Shown here piece after piece: positions 34,232-43,619 of a stretch of DNA of 64,000 nt. Position 1 is the first letter of the stretch; every line of letters starts with the position of its first letter. A program made the translations under genes and the position numbers. This stretch comes from Flavobacterium sp. YJ01 (GTDB taxonomy: Bacteria; Bacteroidota; Bacteroidia; Flavobacteriales; Flavobacteriaceae). The notes beneath the pieces are model-generated. The model ran no database searches. It was not told where the DNA came from and saw only the letters and a list, made by a program, of their open reading frames with translations. Location: assembly GCF_029320955.1 (NCBI RefSeq), contig NZ_CP119757.1, positions 4,340,001-4,404,000 on the forward strand, in the 5' to 3' direction.

Positions 34232-37200
34232 TTAGACTTTCGACTTATTCAATGATGAGATATAATGGATACTTTCTTCGTCTTCAGGATCTAAAGAAAC
34301 AGATTGTGTCGATGTTTTTTCTTGTGCCCACGCAAATATCTGCGGAAGGATTAATAATACGGCAAAAGTAGAAAATAATAATCCGCCAATAACCGCTCTT
34401 CCTAACGGAGAAACTTGATCGCCTCCTTCGCCGTGTCCAATTGCCATTGGTAACATTCCCGCAATCATCGCAACCGAAGTCATGATAATCGGACGAAGAC
34501 GCAATGCAGCTGCTTCACGCGCAGATTCTAAGGCATTTCCGTTTATTTTTCGAAGCTGTTCGGCATTCGTAACCAATAAAACGGCGTTGGCAATAGAAAC
34601 CCCAACCGACATGATGATTCCCATATACGATTGTAAATTTAATGTAGAACCTGTAATTGTCAGCATTAATAAAGATCCTAAAACTACCGCAGGAACTGTC
34701 GTTAAAATAACCAGCGAAACTTTAAACGATTGGAAATTAGCAGCCAACATTAAGAAGATTACAAAAATGGCAACCAATAATCCTGTTTGCAAACTGCTTA
34801 ATGTTTCGGTCAATACAGTACTTAGCCCAATTGGCGTAATAAACAAACCACGAGGTAATTCGCCTAAAGAACTAATTGTTTTGCCCACATCTTTTGTAGC
34901 CGTACCTAAATCGGTTTGGTAGATGTTTGCTGTAACGGTAATGTATGGCATGGCTCCTAAATTGTCATTTTCACCGCTTACAAAGCCCGGTGTAATTTTG
35001 GCAACGTCACTTAAAACAGGACGAAGCGAGTTTTTTAATACTGGAATTTCTCCAATATCGGTTTTGCTTTTCATTTTGTTTAAAGGCACTTGAACCTGAA
35101 CAGAATACGATAATCCTGCTTTTTCATCAACCCAGTTATTTTTTTCGGTATAACGAGAAGATGAGGTCGAAGCCACAAGCGAACGCGAAATATCATTCAT
35201 ATCAACGCCTAATTCAGCCGCACGGGTTCTGTCAATGTCAATATTCATTGCTGGATAATGAATTGGCTGACCAATCTGCACATCTCTGAAATACGAAATT
35301 GCTTTTAGCTTGTCTACAATTTGAGTCGCGTACAATTCGTTTCGCTTTTTGTCTTTTCCTGCAACTCGAATCTCAATTGGAGTAGGAGAACCTTGGCTTA
35401 AAACTTTATCGGTCAATTCGATTGGCTCAAAAGAAAGTTTAGTGACTGGCAGTACTTTTTTAAGTCTTGCTCTAAACTCATCTTTAAAATCGTCCATATC
35501 TTCATGATAGTCTTTCAAACTCACTTGGAAAACCGCTTCGTGAGAACCTGCCATAAACAAATAAATCGGGTTGATCGAGAATAGAGAAGGGTGCTGACCA
35601 ACATATACGGATGTGATTCCGATATGATCTTTGCCGACCATTTTTTCCAATTCTTTTAAAACAATTCTAGCTTGTTCTTCAGTTCTTTCCAAACGCGTTC
35701 CGTCAACCGCGCGCATTCTCAACTGAAACTGACTTGAATTTGTTCTCGGGAAAACATCTTTTCCGATAAAACCAATAAACAAAACAGCCAAAAGAATCGA
35801 TCCACTTAAATAGATAATAGTCGTTGCTTTTTTATGAACAAACAAACGATCTAAAGTTCGCATAAAACGAATTTTGAAACGTTCGAAGACACTAATTTTT
35901 CCGTTATTATTGGTGTCTTCTCTTTCTACATAACCTTTTTTCTGAGTAATTAGATTTTGTTCCGATTCAGGTGTTAAACCGCTATCATTAAACTCGGCTT
36001 CGTCATCTGTAATTTCTGGTCCATGTGCGTGTTTTTCATGTCCTTTCATCATCCAGTTTGCCATTACAGGAACAAATGTCTGCGAAAGCAAGAATGAAAT
36101 TACCATTGAGAAACCAATTGCTAAAGCCAAAGGCAAGAACAACGCTCCAGGAATTCCGACCATGGTAAATGCTGGTGCAAATACGGCTAAAATACAAAGT
36201 AAGATCAATAATTTTGGTAAAGCAATTTCCTGACAGGCGTCCCAAATGGCGAGTGCCTTGGGTTTTCCCATGTCGAGATGTTGGTGAATGTTTTCGATCG
36301 TTACCGTACTTTCATCCACCAAAATACCAATCGCCAATGCCAATCCTGATAGAGACATTAAGTTGATCGTCTGTCCGAATAATTTCAGGAATAAAACCCC
36401 AGAAATAATCGAAATCGGAATCGTCATAATTACGATTAAAGCGGCACGACGGTCACCCAAGAATAATAAAACCATTAATCCTGTTAAAACCGCACCAATA
36501 ATTCCCTCAGTAATCAAACTTTTAACCGAGTTGATTACATAAACCGATTGGTCAAATTCATACGTTATGTTTACATCTTCAGGAAGCGTGCTTTGAATTT
36601 TAGGAAGCTCTTTTTTCAATTTCTGAACCACATCCCAAGTCGAAGCATCTCCCGCTTTTGCGATACTAATGTAAACTGAACGTTTTCCGTTTACCAAAGC
36701 ATAACCTGCCGTAATATCGGCACCATCTTTTACAGATGCAACATCGCCCAGTTTTAAGTTCTGAACACCGCCTTTGAATAACGGAATCTGCTCAAAATCT
36801 TTAACTTCTTTAATCGTATTATTAGTTGGCGTAATATAGTTTTTGTCGCCCATACGCACGTTTCCAGATGGAGCTGTTTGATTGTTCAAACGAATCGCAT
36901 CAACAATCTGGTCTGGCGTCATATTATGAGAACGCAATAAATCTGGATCTACGTTTACCTCAATAGTTCTTGGGCTTCCGCCGAAAGGAGCTGGAGATAA
37001 TAATCCTGGAATTGCAGTAAACGAAGCACGAACATAAACGTTGGCTAAATCCTGCAGTTCGTTGTTTGAACGTATTTTACTGCTCAAAACCAATTGTCCA
37101 ATTGGAAGCGAAGAAGCATCAAAACGAATGATAAATGGTGGTTGAGTTCCCGGAGGAAAAGCCGCTTGGATTCTGTTGGAAAGCGCACTTAACTCGGCAG

Positions 37201-37513
37201 CAGCCTGAGCCATGTTCGTTCCTTCATAATAGGTTAATTTCATAATCATTAACCCCTGAATATTTTTGGTTTCTACCGATTTGATACCATTCGAAAAAGG
37301 TAAAACATTCACGTAGTTTTTGGCAAAATAAGCCTCCATCTGGTCTGGTGTATAACCTCCAAACGGATGCGCAATATAGATAACCGGCAAATTCATTTTT
37401 GGCAGAATATCTACCTTAATGTCTTTGATGGCACCAATTCCGAAGAAAAATAGACCCGCAACCAATACTAAAATGGAAATGGGTTTGCGGAGTGCAAAAC
37501 GTATTAAATTCAT
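34232..37513 (-). CDS. RND efflux pump (third system) with an EF-hand-like linker
   Basis: The 1093-residue protein has RND topology: TM1 near 12-30, TM2-6 near 333-485, the cytoplasmic linker at 490-562, TM7 near 563-583 and TM8-12 from about 905. TM4 carries Asp400-Glu401 (GILVDESTVTIEN) in place of the Asp-Asp of AcrB. TM10 (GVSIANAVLLV) has Ala975 where AcrB has its relay Lys, so this pump belongs to another RND branch. The linker contains DTNNNGKISVFE at 533-544, which fits an EF-hand calcium loop. The substrate is unknown. A sister adaptor and channel flank it. Confidence 0.88.
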   Translation of the reverse strand: MNLIRFALRKPISILVLVAGLFFFGIGAIKDIKVDILPKMNLPVIYIAHPFGGYTPDQMEAYFAKNYVNVLPFSNGIKSVETKNIQGLMIMKLTYYEGTNMAQAAAELSALSNRIQAAFPPGTQPPFIIRFDASSLPIGQLVLSSKIRSNNELQDLANVYVRASFTAIPGLLSPAPFGGSPRTIEVNVDPDLLRSHNMTPDQIVDAIRLNNQTAPSGNVRMGDKNYITPTNNTIKEVKDFEQIPLFKGGVQNLKLGDVASVKDGADITAGYALVNGKRSVYISIAKAGDASTWDVVQKLKKELPKIQSTLPEDVNITYEFDQSVYVINSVKSLITEGIIGAVLTGLMVLLFLGDRRAALIVIMTIPISIISGVLFLKLFGQTINLMSLSGLALAIGILVDESTVTIENIHQHLDMGKPKALAIWDACQEIALPKLLILLCILAVFAPAFTMVGIPGALFLPLALAIGFSMVISFLLSQTFVPVMANWMMKGHEKHAHGPEITDDEAEFNDSGLTPESEQNLITQKKGYVEREDTNNNGKISVFERFKIRFMRTLDRLFVHKKATTIIYLSGSILLAVLFIGFIGKDVFPRTNSSQFQLRMRAVDGTRLERTEEQARIVLKELEKMVGKDHIGITSVYVGQHPSLFSINPIYLFMAGSHEAVFQVSLKDYHEDMDDFKDEFRARLKKVLPVTKLSFEPIELTDKVLSQGSPTPIEIRVAGKDKKRNELYATQIVDKLKAISYFRDVQIGQPIHYPAMNIDIDRTRAAELGVDMNDISRSLVASTSSSRYTEKNNWVDEKAGLSYSVQVQVPLNKMKSKTDIGEIPVLKNSLRPVLSDVAKITPGFVSGENDNLGAMPYITVTANIYQTDLGTATKDVGKTISSLGELPRGLFITPIGLSTVLTETLSSLQTGLLVAIFVIFLMLAANFQSFKVSLVILTTVPAVVLGSLLMLTITGSTLNLQSYMGIIMSVGVSIANAVLLVTNAEQLRKINGNALESAREAAALRLRPIIMTSVAMIAGMLPMAIGHGEGGDQVSPLGRAVIGGLLFSTFAVLLILPQIFAWAQEKTSTQSVSLDPEDEESIHYISSLNKSKV

Positions 37514-37525
37514 TTGGATCTATAA

Positions 37526-38911
37526 TTAAAATTCATTTATAAATAAGTCAAAATTGCCCGTTGCGGCTACTTTCAGCAAGAACGACTGCCATACATTATT
37601 GTTGACAATATCACGATCGATTTCGGCACGATTTAAAACATACATCGTTTGTGTTAAATCGGTTAAATCGGTTAAACCGTTTTTGTATAAAGTCGATTTC
37701 TGAATGTAAGCTCTTTTTGCCGCATCAACCTGAATCGGCGCTTCGGCATAATTTTCTAGCGTAATTTTGATCTTATCTTCGGCAAAATTCAATTGCGATT
37801 TCAATTCTCTATCTGCCTGATTGTATTCTTCTTGCAAAGCTTGAGAAACAAACTTTTGAGCACTTACTTGTTTACTTGATCTAAAAGGCGTGGTTAAATT
37901 CCATGTAATTCCAACGCCAATTAAGTAATTGGTGCGATCTGGATTTACGCCATCCCAATAGTTTCTGCTAAATGCAGTTTGGTCTGAGGCATAAGTATTG
38001 TCAAATCCCGAAGCTCTGGTTTGTAAAACACCAAAAGCACTCATTGTTGGGTAATAAAAACGCTTGTATAATTTAACTTGCTGATTGCTGTAATCGATTT
38101 TCGTTTTATACAATTGCAATAACGGATGAAGACTATCGTTTGCAGCATTTCCTTGAATTAACTCTTTCGGAATCTGCGTTACAAATAAAGTATCTGTAAC
38201 AAAATCCTGCGGCGCAACGCCCATTAAATCGACTAATTTGTTGTTTTGTTCTTTAACGAAGTTTCTAGCAAGGTTTAAAGCGATTTTAGCTTTAGAAACT
38301 TCTGCGGTTGCCAAAGTAGAATCTACTCCTGCCAATAATCCGTTTTTAACTCTCGCTGCAGCAGTCTTTTTGAAAACTTCTGCACGGTCTAAATTCTTTT
38401 GCTGAGAAATCAATAATCTCTGGCTCGCTAAAAGATTTAAATAAGCAGCCGAAATTTTAATTTCCTGCTGGAATTTTTCTTGCTGTAAATCTTTTTCTTT
38501 GGCCTGAACATCAATTTTAGATAAATTGATTTTTTCCTGTGTTTTTCCGAAGGTGAAAAAATCCCAGTTCATGTTGACTAGATAAAGCGCACCAAACGCC
38601 GAATTCCAGTTTTGTTCAGGAAGAGGTAAACCTGATGAAGCAACTCCTAAACCTCCAAAACCATAAAGCGGTCCGTTTTGTCCGTTTACGGTTCCGTAAT
38701 CTTGCTGTGCCGACAAATTTAGGTTCGGCAGATAATCACGGCGAGATTGTTTTAGAGTCTCTTTTGATGCATTGGTGTAATTGTTTTTTGCTCGGATAGA
38801 ACCGTAGTTTTCAAGTCCTGTTTTTATGGCTTCTTTTAAAGACAGGGTTTGAGCGTAACCGATTGAGGCAAAAATCAATAAAAATAAAATGGTAATTTTT
38901 TTGAAATACAT
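37526..38911 (-). CDS. RND outer-membrane factor, TolC family (third system)
   Basis: I start at MYFKKITILFLLIFASIGYA (461 residues), which gives a clean signal peptide; the frame extends 23 codons further without one. Two outer-membrane-efflux repeats with coiled coils cover about 25-220 and 260-450. The gene is first in the operon, 12 bases ahead of the pump. It should form the outer-membrane duct of this system. Confidence 0.88.
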   Translation of the reverse strand: MYFKKITILFLLIFASIGYAQTLSLKEAIKTGLENYGSIRAKNNYTNASKETLKQSRRDYLPNLNLSAQQDYGTVNGQNGPLYGFGGLGVASSGLPLPEQNWNSAFGALYLVNMNWDFFTFGKTQEKINLSKIDVQAKEKDLQQEKFQQEIKISAAYLNLLASQRLLISQQKNLDRAEVFKKTAAARVKNGLLAGVDSTLATAEVSKAKIALNLARNFVKEQNNKLVDLMGVAPQDFVTDTLFVTQIPKELIQGNAANDSLHPLLQLYKTKIDYSNQQVKLYKRFYYPTMSAFGVLQTRASGFDNTYASDQTAFSRNYWDGVNPDRTNYLIGVGITWNLTTPFRSSKQVSAQKFVSQALQEEYNQADRELKSQLNFAEDKIKITLENYAEAPIQVDAAKRAYIQKSTLYKNGLTDLTDLTQTMYVLNRAEIDRDIVNNNVWQSFLLKVAATGNFDLFINEF

Positions 38912-39003
38912 AAACTCAAGGTGTGATATAAAATGTTTTTGATGAAACAAATTTATTTCTCTTACACTGATAAAAGTCATGTTTAGTGATGTACTGCACT
39001 AGT

Positions 39004-39028
39004 AAATGACGAATTGAATTGGTCATTT
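39004..39028. promoter_or_regulatory. Inverted repeat AAATGAC-11-GTCATTT in a divergent promoter region
   Basis: Perfect 7-bp arms lie between the third RND operon and the divergent LytS-like gene, about 93 bases from the RND start and 58 from the kinase start. It may bind a regulator of either transcript. Confidence 0.35.
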
Positions 39029-39085
39029 TTTGAAAAAAATAATTAAATATTTGTTCGTACTTTGTAACCTATTTCAAAATTAAGA

Positions 39086-40123
39086 ATGAACAAAAAGATT
39101 GATAACATATTGGATAACAAATGGTGGCAAGAAGTTGCCGTTGTCCTTTTTTCCTTTACGATTTATACCTTAAAAAATGATTGGATGTTGTTTAGTTCAT
39201 TCATTTCGATTTTAATGGGGGTATTTTTCTATTGCATTTTATACATGCATGCCCAATTTAACCGCTTTTTTCTCCTTCCTATTTTATTCAAAGCAAACAA
39301 ACCTTTTACTTATATAATTTTAACGTTTTTTGGTGTTTTTGTATTCTCGGTCATTTTGTATGAAATTACAATGCTGGATATGTTTGCAAAATGTCATTTG
39401 TATCAAAACTCACATCAAAGAAGTTATGCCTACCAATTGGCAAGTGTTTTAGGAACTTTGGTCTGCATTCTGAGTCCGATTATTGTATTTAAGTTTTATC
39501 GTATTCACAGAAAACAAACCGATGCGGCTTTATTGTTCAATCAAATGCAATTGAATTCATTGAAAGGACAATTAAATCCGCATTTTTTGTTCAATACATT
39601 TAATACACTTTACGGAATAAGCCTTGAATTTCCAGACAGAACACCAGATTTAATTATGAAAGTGTCGCAGTTAATGCGTTATCAATTAGAAAGTAACAGC
39701 AAACAATGTGTTTCTTTAGAAGACGAACTCGAATTTATAAACAGTTATGTGCAGCTTGAAAAAGAGCGTGTTGGTTATCGTTGCGATATAACTTTTGAGA
39801 GTACAGTAGATAAAGATTATACGTATAAAATTTCGCCAATGTTATTAATTGCATTTATAGAAAATGCCTTTAAACATGGAACTTGTGCAATTGAAAATTG
39901 TTTTGTGAAAATTAATATTAAAGTTGAAAACGGAATATTAAGTCTTCATGTTACGAATTCAATTCCGAAGAAAAATGATGTTATTTCTACCAAAATCGGT
40001 TTAAAAAATACGATTGAACGTTTGAATTTAATTTATGGAAAAGATTATAAATTAGACATTCAAGACGATAAACAGACTTATATTGTTGATTTAGAAATAC
40101 AACTTAAAAAGTTTGTAGGATGA
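39086..40123 (+). CDS. LytS/YehU-type sensor histidine kinase
   Basis: The 345-residue protein has four hydrophobic spans (about 16-32, 35-55, 74-94 and 116-137). The His_kinase motif LKGQLNPHFLFNTFNTLYG follows with His166, and then a HATPase region (LLIAFIENAFKHG, IGLKNTIERL). Its 3' end overlaps the response-regulator start by 4 bases. The divergent position next to the third RND operon hints that this pair may control it, but nothing in the sequence proves that. Confidence 0.9.
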   Translation: MNKKIDNILDNKWWQEVAVVLFSFTIYTLKNDWMLFSSFISILMGVFFYCILYMHAQFNRFFLLPILFKANKPFTYIILTFFGVFVFSVILYEITMLDMFAKCHLYQNSHQRSYAYQLASVLGTLVCILSPIIVFKFYRIHRKQTDAALLFNQMQLNSLKGQLNPHFLFNTFNTLYGISLEFPDRTPDLIMKVSQLMRYQLESNSKQCVSLEDELEFINSYVQLEKERVGYRCDITFESTVDKDYTYKISPMLLIAFIENAFKHGTCAIENCFVKINIKVENGILSLHVTNSIPKKNDVISTKIGLKNTIERLNLIYGKDYKLDIQDDKQTYIVDLEIQLKKFVG

Positions 40124-40824
40124 AAGAAACAAAGAAATGCATAATTGTAGATGATGAACCCGCGGCGCATTATGTTTTAGCGAATTACATCAAACAAAAT
40201 CCGCAATTGGAATTGGTTTTTCAAGGATATAATGGAATTGAAGCGATGAATTATCTCCGAGAAAATCCAGTCGATTTAATGTTTTTAGACATTAATATGC
40301 CTGAAATTTCTGGAATGGAATTACTAAAGATTCTTCCGACTCATCCAAAAACAATTCTGACAACGGCTTATTCTGAATTTGCTTTGGAAAGTTACGATTA
40401 CGGTGTAATTGATTATTTGCTGAAACCCATTTATTTTCCACGATTTCTAAAAGCAATTGATCGTTTTTTTGCAACAGAAAATGTAAAAAAAGCAGAAGAA
40501 GCGGTCATCAATTCCGTAAGTGTAAAAGTCGATGGTTATTTTATTGAAATAGAATTAGATCAACTTTTGTTTGCCCAAAGTTTTGGAAATTATGTGAAAC
40601 TCCATACAACAAAACGAACTTATTTGGCATCCATTACAACAACTGAATTTGAGAAATGCCTTCCAGAAAAAAGCTTTATGCGAATTCATAAATCTTACAT
40701 TGTTGCATTGGACAAAATTGATGCTACAGAGAAAGATTTTGTAGTTATTAAAAACGAAAGAATTCCAATAGGGATTACCTATAAAAGAGAATTAACAGAT
40801 CGCTTAAAAAAGCTTGAATTATAA
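40120..40824 (+). CDS. LytTR-type response regulator
   Basis: The 234-residue protein has a receiver domain with IIVDDE at 8-13, phosphoacceptor Asp57 (LMFLDINMPE) and the conserved Lys in LLKPIYFPRFLKA. A LytTR DNA-binding domain covers about 130-234 (LLFAQSFGNYVKLHT, then SFMRIHKSYIVALDKI). It pairs with the kinase it overlaps. Confidence 0.92.
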   Translation: MKETKKCIIVDDEPAAHYVLANYIKQNPQLELVFQGYNGIEAMNYLRENPVDLMFLDINMPEISGMELLKILPTHPKTILTTAYSEFALESYDYGVIDYLLKPIYFPRFLKAIDRFFATENVKKAEEAVINSVSVKVDGYFIEIELDQLLFAQSFGNYVKLHTTKRTYLASITTTEFEKCLPEKSFMRIHKSYIVALDKIDATEKDFVVIKNERIPIGITYKRELTDRLKKLEL

Positions 40825-40956
40825 TTTTACGAGTTCAAAGTTGTAATTAAATCGGTTTCCAAACGTTCAAAAAAATATTGAGACACTTCATTTATTCTTA
40901 ATAAAAAAGTAGTAAATTTAATACGTTGTTTGAAGTTTAATTTTAAAAATAAGACC

Positions 40957-41430
40957 ATGAAAAACGTGTTTTTAGCTTTTACTTTTTTATGCAGCAGTTT
41001 TTTACTTGCACAAGAAGGAACAAATATGAAAAAAGTAATTACGCCGCCAGAAAAGGTGAAATTTGCTTTTGGGAAAGAATATCCTGGAAAAGTGCCCGTT
41101 TGGTCTGAAGAATATGTGGGGGATGATGAAGATGAAATTCGTTTTGAGGCGAAATACAATGTTACCAATACAACTAAAGCGGTTGCGATTTATGATAATT
41201 TAGGAAACATGAAAGCGTATGAATTGCAGATTACGTTTAGCCAGTTACCGCCAAAAGCACAAGCTTATTTAAAAAAGAATTATACGCCGAAAGCAATTCG
41301 AGAAGTTGCAATGGTTGTAGACGATAAAAACAAAACGACTTATGAAGTTGGGGTGACAAAAGACACCAAATTTTATGATGTTGTTTTTGATAAAGATGGA
41401 GGTTTTGATGTCTCTATTGAAAAGAATTAA
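40957..41430 (+). CDS. Exported PepSY-like (DUF2874-type) protein
   Basis: The ATG giving MKNVFLAFTFLCSSFLLA-Q (157 residues) supplies a signal peptide; the upstream ATG at 40930 would mask it. The mature part has two PepSY-like halves, each a beta-alpha-beta unit (KVPVWSEEY then AIYDNLGNMKAYELQITFSQ, and PPKAQAYLKKNYTPKAIREV then YEVGV and FDVSI). Members are small periplasmic proteins of unproven role. It follows the LytTR gene by 132 bases and may be a target of that system. Confidence 0.7.
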   Translation: MKNVFLAFTFLCSSFLLAQEGTNMKKVITPPEKVKFAFGKEYPGKVPVWSEEYVGDDEDEIRFEAKYNVTNTTKAVAIYDNLGNMKAYELQITFSQLPPKAQAYLKKNYTPKAIREVAMVVDDKNKTTYEVGVTKDTKFYDVVFDKDGGFDVSIEKN

Positions 41431-41465
41431 AACAGCTTACTAATTCAAATATTATTTGAAACGAC

Positions 41466-41499
41466 AAACCCGATGAGTTTTTGGTTACTTATCGGGTTT
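41466..41499 (+). terminator. Terminator of the PepSY-like gene
   Basis: AAACCCGAT at 41466-41474 pairs with ATCGGGTTT at 41491-41499 and is followed by a T-rich run. Confidence 0.75.
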
Positions 41500-41559
41500 T
41501 GTTTTGTGTTTTTTTGTTTCAGGTTTCAAGTTTGAAGTTTCAAGTTGATATTCTTTGTG

Positions 41560-41706
41560 TGTTTTAACCGCAAAGTGCGCAAGGTTTTTTCTAAGCTTTA
41601 TGATATATAAACGCAAAGTTCGCAAAGCTTTATGTAAAAAACCTTGCGTAATCCCCTAGCGTTCTTTGCGGTTAAACCTGAAACCTGAAACTTGAAACTT
41701 GAAACC
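41560..41706. repeat. CGCAAAG dispersed repeat tract
   Basis: The arms AACCGCAAAGTGCGCAAGG near 41569 and CCTTGCG, then GTTCTTTGCGGTTAA near 41643-41675, are complementary. Inner arms ACGCAAAGTTCGCAAAG and a TTTCAAGTTTGAAGTTTCAAG track flank them. The same family appears at 628 and 44590. Confidence 0.7.
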
Positions 41707-41709
41707 TCT

Positions 41710-42474
41710 TTACAGCATCATTCCGCCAGAAGCTTCAATTCTTTGAGCATTTATCCAGCGTGCATCTTCTGTACATAAAAAGGCAACAACTCCGCCAATA
41801 TCATCTGGCAAACCAACTCTTCCTAAGGCTGTTACAGAAGCAATTTGCTGGTTCATTTGTTCATTGTCACGAACTACTCCGCCTCCAAAATCTGTTTCGA
41901 TTGCTCCGGGAGCTACCACATTTACTCTGATTTTTCTTGCTCCAAGTTCTTTTGCTTGATATTTTGTTAAAGTTTCAATCGCGCCTTTCATAGATGCGTA
42001 AGCCGCATAACCAGGGAATGAAAATCTTGCTAAACCAGTAGAAATATTTACAATTCCGCCGCCGTCATTCATTACGTTCAATCCTTTTTGAGTTAAGAAA
42101 AACGGACCTTTAAACTGAATATTAGTCAATTGATCAAATTCAGCTTCAGTTGTTCCTATGAAAGAATTGTGAATTCCGATTCCTGCATTGTTTATTAGAT
42201 AGTCGAATTTATCGGTTTTAAAAGTGCTTTTTAAAGTTGATTCTACTTCGTTAAAAAATGCATCAAAAGTTCCAGATTCAGCAACATTTAATTGTAGTGA
42301 AGCCGCTTTCTGACCTAAACTTTTGATTTCTTTTACCACTAAATCAGCTTCTTCTTTTTTGCTGTTGTAAGTGATAAGTACGTCGATTCCTTTTTTTGCA
42401 ATCGCAATTGCCATATTTTTTCCTAAACCTCTGCTACCGCCTGTAACAAGAGCTATTTTTGTATTTACTGCCAT
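41710..42474 (-). CDS. Short-chain dehydrogenase/reductase
   Basis: The ATG giving MAVNTKIALVTGG (254 residues) is chosen over an upstream TTG. The cofactor loop TGGSRGLG lies at 11-18, NNAGIG at 95-100, the catalytic Ser at 145 and YASMK at 159-163. The length and PGAIETDFGG segment fit classical SDRs of the 3-oxoacyl reductase type. The substrate is unknown. A second SDR gene and an AraC regulator lie upstream on the same strand, so a regulated oxidoreductase cluster is likely. Confidence 0.88.
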   Translation of the reverse strand: MAVNTKIALVTGGSRGLGKNMAIAIAKKGIDVLITYNSKKEEADLVVKEIKSLGQKAASLQLNVAESGTFDAFFNEVESTLKSTFKTDKFDYLINNAGIGIHNSFIGTTEAEFDQLTNIQFKGPFFLTQKGLNVMNDGGGIVNISTGLARFSFPGYAAYASMKGAIETLTKYQAKELGARKIRVNVVAPGAIETDFGGGVVRDNEQMNQQIASVTALGRVGLPDDIGGVVAFLCTEDARWINAQRIEASGGMML

Positions 42475-42607
42475 CTTTTTCAATTATGAATTGTTAATTG
42501 TTAATTGTTAATTGTAAAAATGTGGATGTGAAATTTTTTGTCATGTTTTCGGGTTTTAAAAAGACAAATGTCTTATTGCATTTCACATCTCACATTCAAC
42601 ATTTTAC

Positions 42608-43333
42608 TTAATTAGAGTGCATTGCATTAAAATGATTTCTCAATTCTTCTGCGCTTGCGTTTAATCTGGTTTCGCTTGTTCCAAAAGTCAGTTCTTGTTT
42701 TCCTTCTTTTAATTGTTCAAAAATAGATTCAATAAAACTGCTTACGCTTGGATGTGCGTCATGCAAACCTATTCCGCCCAAATCTGTGTTTAAAGCTGGT
42801 GGAATAATCTCGATCACTTCAATATTTTTTTCTTTTAATAAATGACGAAGTGAAAGCGTAAACGATCTAAAGAATGCTTTTGTAGCCGAATAAACCGGAA
42901 CTTTAGCAAAAGGCGAAAATGCCAATCCAGAAGTAACATTCATTACCGTTTTAAGCGATTTTAATTGAATAAATAAGGAAGTTAAATGTAAAGGAGCTTC
43001 AATATTTGTACTTAATTCAGCTTTCATACTTTCGTAGAAATTTTCATCACTTACTGAAATCCAGTTTTGAATTCCTGCATTGTTTACTAAAGCATTTAAA
43101 TCAGGATGATTTGCTGCAATCCATTCATAAAGCGCAGTGCGGTCTTCTTCTTTAGAAAGGTCGCATACTTTTGTAATTACTGAAGGAAATTTTGCTTTAA
43201 CGTCATTTAAAACAGTTTCTCTTCTTCCGCAGATAATTACGGTATTATTTTCCTGAATAAATCGTTCGGTAAGTCCAAGTCCGATACCACTTGCACCTCC
43301 AGTTATTAAAATTTTATTGTTTGATAAATTCAT
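42608..43333 (-). CDS. Short-chain dehydrogenase, DltE-like
   Basis: The 241-residue protein has the cofactor loop TGGASGIG at 11-18, NNAGIQNW at 84-91, Ser135 and YSATK at 148-152. The SDR subgroup around DltE is characterised by this short length and the IIPPALNTDL segment. It lies 133 bases upstream of the other SDR gene. The substrate cannot be assigned. Confidence 0.85.
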   Translation of the reverse strand: MNLSNNKILITGGASGIGLGLTERFIQENNTVIICGRRETVLNDVKAKFPSVITKVCDLSKEEDRTALYEWIAANHPDLNALVNNAGIQNWISVSDENFYESMKAELSTNIEAPLHLTSLFIQLKSLKTVMNVTSGLAFSPFAKVPVYSATKAFFRSFTLSLRHLLKEKNIEVIEIIPPALNTDLGGIGLHDAHPSVSSFIESIFEQLKEGKQELTFGTSETRLNASAEELRNHFNAMHSN

Positions 43334-43489
43334 CTTTTCGATCTTTTAAATTGATAAGACAAAGGTAGGATGGAAGTAGAAACGGGAAGTTGTAAATATC
43401 AAACCGATGTTTGCGAAATTCAAATCAGAATTAAATATCAATTACAATATCAATAAAAACAGCATTGCCTTGATTCTCATTTTATGTCC

Positions 43490-43575
43490 TCCCGAGATAA
43501 GTGGAAGGACACGCAAAGTAGAACGTACTGTATGGATTTAGCATGAGATCCTTCGACTTCGCTCAGGAAGACAAA
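43490..43575. repeat. Dispersed repeat remnant (CCTTCGACTTCGCTCAGGAAGACAAA family)
   Basis: The GATCCTTCGACTTCGCTCAGG segment is the same as part of the repeat unit near 29070 (CTTCGACTTCGCTCAGCCTGACA). It occupies the spacer between the AraC and SDR genes and carries no ORF. Confidence 0.6.
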
Positions 43576-43619
43576 CTTTGTGTAGTAATCTAAAATCTGC
43601 AATCTGCAATCTAAAATAT

